A stretch of 5,081 bases of DNA, from contig CALJMC010000076.1 in NCBI GenBank assembly GCA_937982385.1, forward strand, positions 1 to 5,081. The letters are read 5' to 3'. Source of the stretch: an uncultured Rickettsiales bacterium. Its GTDB lineage: Bacteria; Pseudomonadota; Alphaproteobacteria; Rickettsiales; UBA998. The notes beneath the pieces were generated by a model, which made no database searches, was not told the origin of the DNA, and was given only the letters and a program-made list of their open reading frames with translations. The position numbers and the translations under genes were made by a program. Below, piece by piece: positions 1-5,081 of the stretch (within the stretch, counting starts at the first letter, position 1; each line of letters begins with the position of its first letter).

Positions 1-570
1 TTCAATCACATCGCCAATAAGTGACGGCAGTTCTTTCTCCAGCGGCGCAAAACATGCATCGACTGTTTCCGAACGCATCGCGGGGTCATAACTATCGAGC
101 AGCGCATCATAGGCTGACAAACCTAATGCATCTGCTTTGGCCGCCGCTTGCTCACGCACCAATTCCAGCACTTTTTTAAAATGCGGAATGAAACTTTTAT
201 AATCATTATCTTTGCGCGCACCGCGCCATGCATGTTCGCTTGCAGAGGATGCCTTCGCCATCGCCGACACCAAATCAGATGGCAAACATGTCTCATGAAT
301 ATGACCATGCCGCATTTCACGAAGGTTAGCGTGCTGCCAATCATTCAAACCAGAAGCAGATGCTTCCGCCTCGCCTAGCAAATCACCCAAGCGTTCATCC
401 ATCATCATCTCATGTGAGATGCCTGCCATGATTGCCAATTGTTCACCTCGCAGCTCATGTGAACCCTCTGGCATATAGGTCGCGGCATCCCAATGAAGCA
501 AACCTGTGACGCTACCCACCATATTCATACGGTAGAAATGCTGTTCTAATGCTATATAGGCTTTTGACAT
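1..570 (-). CDS. M32 family (Taq-type) metallocarboxypeptidase, N-terminal part, runs off left edge
   Basis: The first 190 residues of a cytoplasmic zinc carboxypeptidase of peptidase family M32, which removes C-terminal amino acids from peptides. Family proteins are usually about 500 residues, so the HEXXH zinc site lies outside the window. Recognition rests on N-terminal family signatures: LLHWDAATYMPEGS at about residues 24-37, ELRGEQLAIMAG right after it, and the YDALLDSYDP block at about 154-163. The segment is largely helical in character, with no signal peptide or membrane span. The ATG at 570-568 directly follows the SURF1 stop (573-571) with no gap. An AAGGA ribosome binding site lies 7 bases upstream, inside the end of the SURF1 gene, so the start is well supported and translation is probably coupled. 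The family call is firm from sequence; its membership of the oxidase transcript is inferred from spacing only. Confidence 0.9.
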   Translation of the reverse strand, partial: MSKAYIALEQHFYRMNMVGSVTGLLHWDAATYMPEGSHELRGEQLAIMAGISHEMMMDERLGDLLGEAEASASGLNDWQHANLREMRHGHIHETCLPSDLVSAMAKASSASEHAWRGARKDNDYKSFIPHFKKVLELVREQAAAKADALGLSAYDALLDSYDPAMRSETVDACFAPLEKELPSLIGDVIE

Positions 571-1290
571 CTAGGCTTCCTTCTTGCGATAATGACCACC
601 GAAATAAAACATCAAGATAGCAAACGACATCCCAAACCATGTCAGGGAATATTCAAAATGATTATTACGTAATTGAATATCTCCGCTAGAGGGAACAGGC
701 AGTGTTTTTTGGTTGTTATCACCGACCACGTCCGCCGCATACGGCAACAACTTATAGCCCGAATCCGCAGACATTAGCTCAATATCTTTATGAAACCACA
801 TATTTTTAATCGGCTGATTCTCGGGCGTGTACATGGTCGAATCATTATCAGTACGAATTTGCACCTCTAGCTCCTGCCAACCTTCAGCCACAGAATCAAG
901 ACGCTGCTCTTGGTTTTTGAGGTCGGCAGGAACCCATCCACGATTCAACAGAATGATGCGACCATCTTCCATACGAAATGGTGTGTGCACATGATAGCCC
1001 TGCTGGCTCTTATGGAACCGTGCGGCAATGTGCAACTCAACATCACTGATGAACTCACCGCGAATCTTCGCTTTACGAAAACCTAACTCTGCATAAGCAT
1101 CTGCGCTATCGGGAATGAAATCAACCGTCAGCGGTGACTGCACATTCGCCGTCTCGATTTTAGTGATAATCGCATCTTTCCATTCCATACGAGAAATCTG
1201 CCATCCACCAAGCGCCAGCAGCCCTGCAATAGAGAAAAGAGTGAACAGCGTAAACGCTAAGGTCGGCTTTTTCCAATAATACTCAGTCAT
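571..1290 (-). CDS. SURF1 family cytochrome c oxidase assembly protein
   Basis: An inner-membrane assembly factor for aa3 oxidase, linked in this family to heme a delivery to subunit I. The 239-residue length is normal for bacterial SURF1. The layout is the standard one: a short N-terminus, a first membrane span at about 10-29 ending in the family GGWQISRMEWK motif (28-38), a large periplasmic domain with the hallmark NRGWVP (116-121), then NNHFEYSLTWFG (209-220) leading into a second span and a basic RKK tail. Work on Paracoccus Surf1 implicates a histidine near this second span in heme a binding; His211 is the candidate here. The ATG at 1290 overlaps the end of the DUF983 gene by 8 bases and has an AAGGA ribosome binding site 8 bases upstream. 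It follows DUF983 and precedes the carboxypeptidase without a gap. Confidence 0.96.
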   Translation of the reverse strand: MTEYYWKKPTLAFTLFTLFSIAGLLALGGWQISRMEWKDAIITKIETANVQSPLTVDFIPDSADAYAELGFRKAKIRGEFISDVELHIAARFHKSQQGYHVHTPFRMEDGRIILLNRGWVPADLKNQEQRLDSVAEGWQELEVQIRTDNDSTMYTPENQPIKNMWFHKDIELMSADSGYKLLPYAADVVGDNNQKTLPVPSSGDIQLRNNHFEYSLTWFGMSFAILMFYFGGHYRKKEA

Positions 1291-1651
1291 CTTCCAATTC
1301 CTTTTTGCGGTAGCGATATTGAAGTACGAGCAGCATAGCCTTAAAGAAGCGCAAAGACCACCACGAGCTGAGCAGAATCACAACTATTCCAACAGCAATA
1401 TGCACCCATAATGGTGGATGGTAATTTATCTCTAATATAAATGCGACCATGAGCATCACCGCTCCCGCTACCAGCATCACCCCGGTGGCTGGCCCGTCGC
1501 CATTATCATGCTTGGTAATATCAAACCCGCAGACATCGCATGTTTCTTTAAATGCGATAGCACCTGAAAACACGGAAGACTCAGCACATGCAGGACATGT
1601 CCCCGACATGCTCAATGAAAATAAAGATGGTATTTTTGAAGGTTCTGACAT
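1283..1651 (-). CDS. DUF983 family membrane protein with N-terminal zinc ribbon
   Basis: A 122-residue protein of the DUF983 family, commonly found in alphaproteobacterial oxidase operons between subunit III and SURF1; no biochemical role is firmly established. Two CxxC pairs (Cys19/Cys22 and Cys38/Cys41) form a rubredoxin- or ribbon-like metal site, followed by the family motif GDGPA (51-55). Two membrane spans follow at about 56-75 and 82-101, then a basic tail (YRYRKK) and an acidic end. The ATG at 1651 is the first possible ATG after an in-frame stop just upstream. I see no clear Shine-Dalgarno sequence ahead of it, unlike the next two genes, so it may be weakly translated. It is separated from ctaE by 267 bases and overlaps SURF1 by 8. 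The context suggests oxidase assembly, perhaps metal handling; that is inference. Confidence 0.9.
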   Translation of the reverse strand: MSEPSKIPSLFSLSMSGTCPACAESSVFSGAIAFKETCDVCGFDITKHDNGDGPATGVMLVAGAVMLMVAFILEINYHPPLWVHIAVGIVVILLSSWWSLRFFKAMLLVLQYRYRKKELEDD

Positions 1652-1673
1652 GCGGACATCATAACATTATGGT

Positions 1674-1701
1674 CGTTAGTTGCTAGTCTTTAGTCATTAG
1701 A
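1674..1701. repeat. Degenerate heptamer tandem repeat, four units
   Basis: Four consecutive 7-base units read CGTTAGT, TGCTAGT, CTTTAGT and CATTAGA on the plus strand, sharing a TTAG-like core at a constant period. The array lies 22 bases upstream of the DUF983 start, so it is in that gene's 5' region. The period is visible directly; four degenerate units are too few to exclude chance. Confidence 0.4.
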
Positions 1702-1741
1702 CTTTGGGAGCGAGGACAGTACGTCCGAGTCAGCCGTGAGC

Positions 1742-1755
1742 GTCGCGCCAGCGAC
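1742..1755. repeat. Inverted repeat, 5-bp stem
   Basis: GTCGC and GCGAC flank a 4-base GCCA loop in the spacer upstream of DUF983. The stem is perfect and GC-rich. No T-run follows on either side, so it does not look like an intrinsic terminator. Confidence 0.45.
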
Positions 1756-1765
1756 AGCGGAGAAA

Positions 1766-1780
1766 CGCACAGCATGTGCG
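1766..1780. repeat. Inverted repeat, 6-bp stem
   Basis: CGCACA and TGTGCG flank a 3-base GCA loop, a perfect 6-bp stem 10 bases from the neighbouring inverted repeat at 1742-1755. No T-run is next to it. It is part of the hairpin-rich spacer between ctaE and DUF983. Confidence 0.5.
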
Positions 1781-1856
1781 GCTTCGGAGCAATCAAACAA
1801 CCATAAAAGCCTGTGTTTGGATGCAGTGCTAGGAATGCTCACCCGCAGTACCGCAG

Positions 1857-1871
1857 CGTAGCATCGCTACG
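1857..1871. repeat. Inverted repeat, 6-bp stem, downstream of ctaE
   Basis: CGTAGC and GCTACG flank a 3-base ATC loop, and a G-T wobble could extend the stem by one pair. It lies about 47 bases past the ctaE stop in the direction of transcription. The sequence after it on the minus strand is GC-rich rather than T-rich, so it is more likely an RNA stabilising or processing hairpin, or part of a repeat element, than an intrinsic terminator. Confidence 0.5.
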
Positions 1872-1918
1872 TGAGGACACGAGGATGAACATGGCAACGC
1901 AATGCGCCAAAGAATGGC

Positions 1919-2737
1919 TTATGCACCGCCCCACCAGTAAACTGCTACGAATAGGAATATCCATACCACATCGACAAAGTGCCAATACCATGCAGCAAAC
2001 TCAAAGCCTAAATGGCCTTCAAGTGACAATGTCCCTCTGCGGGCACGTACAAGGCATACTGCCAGAAAAATAGTCCCGACAAGTACATGTGCGCCGTGGA
2101 AGCCTGTCGCCATGTAGAAGGTTGAAGAGTATACACCATCAGTGAATCCAAATGCTGCATGGCTATATTCATAAGCTTGCAACAATGAGAAAAGAGCACC
2201 AAGTGCGACAGTCAGCGAAAGCCCACGAATCAAATCTTTTTGATTACCTTCAAGCAATGCATGATGGGCCCATGTAACAGTAGTGCCTGAAAGCAAAAGG
2301 ATGAGTGTATTGATAAGTGGTAAATCCCATGCGTCAAACGTAATGATGCCTGTTGGTGGCCATACGCCATCGGCAATCGCCCATACATCCGTTAGGGGCA
2401 ACTTAGGAAAGCCGGCAGCATTGAAAAATGCCCAGAAGAACGCGAAAAAGAACATCACCTCAGAAACGATGAAAAGCGCCATGCCCAAACGCAATCCGCC
2501 TTTCACAACACCTGTATGGTGGTTTTCTTTCAGGCCTTCATGAATCACATCTTTCCACCAGCGATACATGCACCACATAACAAATGCAAAGCCTGCTGCT
2601 AGAATCGTTGCACCACCCTGCATCTCATGCATATACAATGCCGCACCTATGCCAATGATAAATACCGCGAGCGCACTCAAGATAGGCATCGGGCTTGGAT
2701 CTACGAGGTGATAATCATGATGTTGTTCATGCGCCAT
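1919..2737 (-). CDS. ctaE: Cytochrome c oxidase subunit III
   Basis: Subunit III of aa3-type cytochrome c oxidase, an integral membrane protein that stabilises the catalytic core and the proton uptake path of subunit I. At 272 residues it has the normal length of the seven-helix form. Clear signatures are HDYHLVDPSPMP at the N-terminus, SEVMFFFAFFWAFF (92-105, with the conserved membrane glutamate Glu93), GVWPPTGI (124-131), LINTLILLLSGTTVTWAHHA (141-160), ATGFHGAHV (210-218) and the C-terminal WYWHFVDVVWIFLF (250-263). The match to the Paracoccus-type protein is strong throughout. The ATG at 2737 has a GGAG ribosome binding site 7 bases upstream. It lies 30 bases after ctaG and is followed by the 267-base structured spacer. 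Nothing suggests truncation. Confidence 0.98.
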   Translation of the reverse strand: MAHEQHHDYHLVDPSPMPILSALAVFIIGIGAALYMHEMQGGATILAAGFAFVMWCMYRWWKDVIHEGLKENHHTGVVKGGLRLGMALFIVSEVMFFFAFFWAFFNAAGFPKLPLTDVWAIADGVWPPTGIITFDAWDLPLINTLILLLSGTTVTWAHHALLEGNQKDLIRGLSLTVALGALFSLLQAYEYSHAAFGFTDGVYSSTFYMATGFHGAHVLVGTIFLAVCLVRARRGTLSLEGHLGFEFAAWYWHFVDVVWIFLFVAVYWWGGA

Positions 2738-2767
2738 GGGACGTCTCCATACTCAAAAAATGTATAT

Positions 2768-3307
2768 TTATTCTACAGAAGGAACTTCTTTAGACTTATA
2801 AAAGGTATATGACAATGTAATATTTTTTACATCATCTAAATTGTCATCTTCAGCAATTTGGGGGTCGATAAAGAACGATACCGGCATTTTTACAACCTGA
2901 CCGGGTTCAACAGCCTGATTTTCATAACAGAAACATTCAGTTTTTATAAAATATTCGCCCGCCTTGTGCGGGGTAACATTAAAAACGGACACACCATAAC
3001 TCAACTCATCCGTTAAGTTCTCTACCTCAAAAAACACCAACGACTGCTCACCGACACGCAACGTCACTTCATCTTGCTCAGCCTCGAACCGCCACGGAAG
3101 TTGCTTATCTATGTTAGTATTAAATTGAACGCTTACGGTGCGATCTAACATCTCACCTGCAAATTCGGACACTTGCCCTGGTGTACCACCAAAACCCGTC
3201 ACTTGGCAGAAAAGACGATAAAGCGGGACTGACGCAAAGCTCAGTCCAACCATAAATATTGCGATCAATAATAACTTAATCGCCAGCTTACTGTTTGATT
3301 GTTTCAT
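2768..3307 (-). CDS. ctaG: Cytochrome c oxidase assembly protein CtaG/Cox11 (copper chaperone for CuB)
   Basis: A membrane-anchored periplasmic copper chaperone that delivers Cu(I) to the CuB site of oxidase subunit I. The protein has 179 residues, typical for bacterial Cox11. One N-terminal membrane span (about 8-27) leads into VPLYRLFCQVTGFGG (27-41), carrying the conserved Cys34. An immunoglobulin-like beta domain follows, with the copper motif Cys125-Phe-Cys127 and then MPVSFFIDP and ITLSYTFYK. The copper motif here reads CFCY, whereas most family members have CFCF; the metal-binding cysteines are intact. The ATG at 3307 follows the TGA of the CoxF-like gene by one base (TGA-T-ATG). It has no obvious ribosome binding site of its own, which suggests translation by reinitiation from the gene upstream. 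Confidence 0.97.
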   Translation of the reverse strand: MKQSNSKLAIKLLLIAIFMVGLSFASVPLYRLFCQVTGFGGTPGQVSEFAGEMLDRTVSVQFNTNIDKQLPWRFEAEQDEVTLRVGEQSLVFFEVENLTDELSYGVSVFNVTPHKAGEYFIKTECFCYENQAVEPGQVVKMPVSFFIDPQIAEDDNLDDVKNITLSYTFYKSKEVPSVE

Positions 3308-3308
3308 A

Positions 3309-3425
3309 TCACATCGGCACTTTTATCATCGCCAAGGAGAATAAGAGTACCATTAAAAACAAGAGAATCGCTAAGATGACATAATTTTTCGACTTCTTGC
3401 GCTCATGTATGTCGTGATGTGGCAT
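3309..3425 (-). CDS. CoxF-like membrane microprotein, 38 residues
   Basis: A 38-residue reading frame, easy to miss, between the 72-residue protein gene and ctaG. It starts MPHHDIHERKKSKNYVIL, continues into a single hydrophobic span (about 15-34), and ends KVPM. The arrangement of a His/charged start, a basic RKKSKN patch, one membrane helix and a short IKV end resembles the small CoxF proteins encoded just before ctaG in many alphaproteobacterial oxidase operons. The basic patch before the span predicts a cytoplasmic N-terminus. Its TGA is one base from the ctaG start, so the two are probably translationally coupled. A weak GGAAA motif lies upstream of the ATG, and an in-frame stop is six codons further up. 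The role in oxidase assembly is inferred from position; no function is firmly assigned to such proteins. Confidence 0.8.
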   Translation of the reverse strand: MPHHDIHERKKSKNYVILAILLFLMVLLFSLAMIKVPM

Positions 3426-3463
3426 AATGTATTTCCATTTTCATTTACAGATCGTCTTATAGT

Positions 3464-3491
3464 CTAGTGCGAATGAAAAACGGAACACTAG
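3464..3491 (-). other. Inverted repeat directly after the 72-residue gene
   Basis: CTAGTG and CACTAG form a perfect 6-bp stem around a 16-base loop, with possible inner CG/CG pairing, starting one base past the stop codon of the 72-residue gene. It lies in the 67-base gap before the CoxF-like gene. No T-run follows on the minus strand, so a classical terminator is unlikely; a processing or mRNA-stabilising role is possible. Confidence 0.3.
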
Positions 3492-3492
3492 C

Positions 3493-3711
3493 CTACTCGT
3501 CATCCTGCTTATTACGGCGCATGAAATCAAGCACCATCAAGATGAATATAGTGAAAACCACGCCCAAAATAAAGCTAAAACCCATCAGGTAAATAGTGCT
3601 ATTCATCAACTCTGCTAATGTTTCCAGTTTTTGCACTTTATCAGCGTTAGCTGACACTGCAACGGCTACATCTGCTACAACAGGTGCTGTTTCTATTGCT
3701 TTTTCTTCCAC
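3493..3711 (-). CDS. Unrecognised 72-residue single-span membrane protein in the oxidase operon
   Basis: I do not recognise this protein. The N-terminal half (1-39) is acidic and rich in Ala and Val (EEKAIETAPVVADVAVAVSA), followed by a helical stretch KVQKLETLAELMN. One strong membrane span comes next (about 40-62, YLMGFSFILGVVFTIFILMV), then the basic RRNK and an acidic QDDE end. The positive-inside rule predicts the C-terminus in the cytoplasm and the N-terminus outside. It starts with GTG, but the AAGGAG seven bases upstream is the strongest ribosome binding site in the window, and this decides for a real gene. It begins 33 bases after ctaB and ends 67 bases before the CoxF-like gene. It does not resemble the short aa3-type subunit IV family. 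A small accessory subunit or assembly factor of the oxidase is a reasonable but unproven guess. Confidence 0.75.
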   Translation of the reverse strand: MEEKAIETAPVVADVAVAVSANADKVQKLETLAELMNSTIYLMGFSFILGVVFTIFILMVLDFMRRNKQDDE

Positions 3712-3718
3712 GGGTGGT

Positions 3719-3724
3719 CTCCTT
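3719..3724 (-). promoter_or_regulatory. Strong ribosome binding site for the 72-residue gene
   Basis: AAGGAG on the minus strand, seven bases before a GTG codon, is close to the ideal Shine-Dalgarno sequence and spacing. It supports the GTG at 3711 as the true start; the next in-frame ATG would remove half of the protein. Confidence 0.75.
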
Positions 3725-3744
3725 AATTGCGTTTATTCACTTAA

Positions 3745-4656
3745 TTATAATGTAATAACTCTATCGAGAATCAGGAATCCAAACAATATAAATAGGTAAA
3801 TAATGGAATATCCGAATAGTTTCATTGCGATGCGTGTCTCTTCGGACATAGCTACGCGAATGGAAAGATAAAAGAAGTAACCACCAAGTAAGGTTGCTGC
3901 CACTAAATAGATCATACCAGACATGCCTATCAATGACGGCAAAGCACTCGTTATCCATAACAGCGCACTATAGACGACAATATGGCGCTTAGTAGATGCC
4001 TCACCTGCAGTAACGGGCAGCATCGGCACACCTGCCTCTGCATAATCACTATTGCGATAGAGCGCTAATGCCCAAAAGTGAGGAGGCGTCCAAATAAACA
4101 CGATCAAAAAATATAAAATGGGATCCCATGTGAGTTCGGCACCAACGGCTAGCCAACCAATAACAGGAGGGAATGCACCGGCGGCCCCACCAATCACAAT
4201 ATTCTGCGGCGTACGACGCTTAAGCCACATCGTATAAAACACACCATAAAAGACAATGGCAAAAGCAAGCAATCCTGCTGCGGCCCAATTGGTAGCCAAG
4301 CCTAGGAGGGAAACCGAAGCAATCGAGAGGATTATACCTAGCCCCAACGCATCACCACCCGCAATTAATCCGCGAGGGATAGGACGCTTCTGTGTACGCT
4401 TCATGATGCTATCAATATCACGATCATACCACATATTAATGGCACCACCTGCACCTGAGCCCAGCGCAATGCATAAAATAGTAATAAACTGAATGAGCGG
4501 ATGCACGTCACCTGGGGCCATCCACATACCAATCGCACCTGTGAACACCACTAATGACATCACACCCGGCTTCAGGAGTGTCATATAGTCAGAAACGGCT
4601 GCCTCCTCAGGAAGCAGCCGCTCATCATGTACACTATCAGTTTCGATAGTTGTCAT
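3745..4656 (-). CDS. ctaB: Protoheme IX farnesyltransferase (heme O synthase)
   Basis: An integral membrane prenyltransferase of the UbiA superfamily that attaches a farnesyl group to heme b, giving heme O, the precursor of heme a for the neighbouring oxidase. From the chosen start it has 303 residues, the usual length. The first aspartate-rich motif is NMWYDRDID (74-82: Asn74, Asp78, Asp82), followed by MKRTQKRPIPRG (85-96). The second conserved region is WTPPHFWALALY (189-200) with DYAEAGVPMLP (204-214). Several membrane helices are evident throughout. An open frame extends 20 codons further upstream to 4716, but that part overlaps ctaD. The ATG at 4656 shares one base with the ctaD stop (TAATG) and has a GAGGT ribosome binding site six bases upstream, so it is preferred. 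A 7-bp hairpin lies in its early codons. Confidence 0.97.
   Translation of the reverse strand: MTTIETDSVHDERLLPEEAAVSDYMTLLKPGVMSLVVFTGAIGMWMAPGDVHPLIQFITILCIALGSGAGGAINMWYDRDIDSIMKRTQKRPIPRGLIAGGDALGLGIILSIASVSLLGLATNWAAAGLLAFAIVFYGVFYTMWLKRRTPQNIVIGGAAGAFPPVIGWLAVGAELTWDPILYFLIVFIWTPPHFWALALYRNSDYAEAGVPMLPVTAGEASTKRHIVVYSALLWITSALPSLIGMSGMIYLVAATLLGGYFFYLSIRVAMSEETRIAMKLFGYSIIYLFILFGFLILDRVITL
4596..4620 (-). other. Hairpin within the early codons of ctaB
   Basis: CGGCTGC and GCAGCCG form a perfect 7-bp GC-rich stem with an 11-base interior, encoding about residues 13-20 of CtaB. The stem begins roughly 36 bases after the ctaB start. It could slow or modulate early translation of ctaB relative to ctaD, but coding constraint on the LLPEEAA stretch may explain it equally well. 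Confidence 0.3.
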
Positions 4657-5081
4657 TATTTGACCTCTGGCAATGTATCGAATGAATGGAAATTTGGTGG
4701 AGAAGGTAATGTCCACTCAATTGTAGTAGCACCTTCACCCCACTGGTTATCACCCGCTGGGATTTTATCTTTAAAGATACGATAGACGATATAGAGGAAG
4801 AAAATTGCACTTGCTGCACCAATATATGAACCCATAGACGACCAGAAGTTCCAACCACCATAGACATCAGGATAATCTGGAATACGACGCGGCATACCAG
4901 CCAATCCGAGGAAATGTTGTGGGAAAAATGTCAGGTTTGCACCAAAGAAGAATGTCCAGAAATGTACTTTCCCAAGCGTTTCATTATATTTATAACCGGA
5001 CATCTTACCAATCCAGTAATAGAAGCCTGTGAACACACCGAACAATGCGCCAAGTGACATCACATAATGGAAATGCGCTAC
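4656..5081 (-). CDS. ctaD: Cytochrome c oxidase subunit I, C-terminal part, runs off right edge
   Basis: The last 141 residues of the catalytic subunit of aa3-type cytochrome c oxidase, the heme-copper membrane protein that reduces O2 to water and pumps protons. The visible part opens exactly at [12 protein letters not shown]. In this motif the first histidine of HFH is the heme a3 axial ligand and the second is a heme a ligand, as in Paracoccus subunit I. After it come [39 protein letters not shown] (in parts, the conserved helix XI region), DYPDVY, a last membrane span (about residues 91-112 of the fragment) and a hydrophilic tail with IEWTLPSPP. The length after the ligands fits the family, so the C-terminus is complete. 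CuB ligands and the proton channels lie outside the window. The stop overlaps the ctaB start by one base. Confidence 0.98.
   Translation of the reverse strand, partial: VAHFHYVMSLGALFGVFTGFYYWIGKMSGYKYNETLGKVHFWTFFFGANLTFFPQHFLGLAGMPRRIPDYPDVYGGWNFWSSMGSYIGAASAIFFLYIVYRIFKDKIPAGDNQWGEGATTIEWTLPSPPNFHSFDTLPEVK
4663..4667 (-). promoter_or_regulatory. Ribosome binding site that sets the ctaB start
   Basis: GAGGT on the minus strand, within the last codons of ctaD and six bases before the TAATG junction, supports starting ctaB at 4656 rather than at the upstream in-frame ATG at 4716. Confidence 0.6.

Larger units (their letters stand above)
1652..1918. repeat. Structured non-coding spacer between ctaE and the DUF983 gene
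   Basis: This 267-base gap is long compared with the other gene junctions, which run from slight overlap to 67 bases. It contains perfect inverted repeats at 1742-1755, 1766-1780 and 1857-1871, a four-unit heptamer run at 1674-1701, and words that occur twice: GAGGAC (1712 and 1873), CGTGAG (1735 and 1870) and CAGTAC (1717 and 1846). I found no convincing gene in it on either strand. The mosaic of short palindromes and repeated words resembles dispersed intergenic repeat elements, but one window cannot show that it recurs in the genome. It could instead be an RNA-processing or stabilising element that separates ctaE from DUF983-SURF1. Confidence 0.45.

Noticed and set aside
1666..1697. A promoter for DUF983-SURF1 with a CATAAT -10-like box (minus strand)
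   Set aside because: The best -35-like match is weak and the spacing is about 20 bases, so the pair is not convincing. It could still be a promoter of an unusual type.
1857..1871. Intrinsic terminator after ctaE
   Set aside because: The stem is short and no T-run follows it on the minus strand, so it is listed only as an inverted repeat.
1813..2073. A plus-strand frame running from the spacer into the end of ctaE
   Set aside because: It lies antisense to a clear subunit III gene over most of its length and its translation has no recognisable features.
2283..2543. A plus-strand frame opposite ctaE
   Set aside because: It is fully antisense to well-conserved subunit III coding sequence; the same applies to the plus-strand frames at 148-378, 1449-1664, 2627-2812, 3596-3799 and 4256-4492.
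4657..4716. A 20-codon N-terminal extension of ctaB from an upstream in-frame ATG
   Set aside because: It overlaps the coding end of ctaD and would place extra residues ahead of the family N-terminus. The ATG at 4656 has a ribosome binding site and the typical TAATG stop-start overlap.
4637..4867. A second minus-strand frame over the end of ctaD
   Set aside because: It is out of frame with ctaD, whose conserved sequence is unmistakable here, and its translation is low-complexity.
1..5081. CRISPR array, tRNA, rRNA, insertion sequence or phage genes
   Set aside because: No regularly spaced direct repeats, clover-leaf sequences, transposase motifs or phage proteins were seen; nearly all of the window is accounted for by oxidase operon genes.

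Overview
The window is a run of genes that all read on the minus strand. It holds the back part of an aa3-type cytochrome c oxidase (cta/cox) operon. The proteins look alphaproteobacterial: subunit III, Cox11/CtaG, SURF1, the DUF983 zinc-ribbon protein and the CoxF-like microprotein are of the kinds that cluster in this class, in the familiar order ctaD-ctaB-coxF-ctaG-ctaE-DUF983-SURF1. Base composition looks moderate rather than GC-rich, which argues against a typical high-GC rhizobial or rhodobacterial genome. I cannot place the organism below class level.

In transcription order (right to left) the layout is: the last 141 codons of ctaD (subunit I, cut at the right edge beside its heme ligands); ctaB/cyoE (heme O synthase), whose start shares one base with the ctaD stop; an unrecognised 72-residue single-membrane-span protein with a GTG start and a strong ribosome binding site; a 38-residue CoxF-like membrane microprotein; ctaG (Cox11 copper chaperone), starting one base after the microprotein stop; ctaE (subunit III); a 267-bp non-coding stretch rich in short hairpins and repeats; a DUF983 membrane zinc-ribbon protein; SURF1, overlapping DUF983 by 8 bp; and the N-terminal 190 codons of an M32 (Taq-type) metallocarboxypeptidase, whose start directly follows the SURF1 stop and which runs off the left edge.

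Together the genes supply a catalytic subunit (I), the heme pathway step that feeds it (CtaB), copper delivery to CuB (CtaG), a heme-insertion/assembly factor (SURF1), subunit III and small membrane accessory proteins. The carboxypeptidase is the one member with no evident link to respiration.

The parts most worth a second look are the unrecognised 72-residue protein between ctaB and coxF, the 38-residue microprotein, and the structured spacer that interrupts an otherwise tightly packed operon. I saw no CRISPR array, insertion sequence, tRNA or rRNA.
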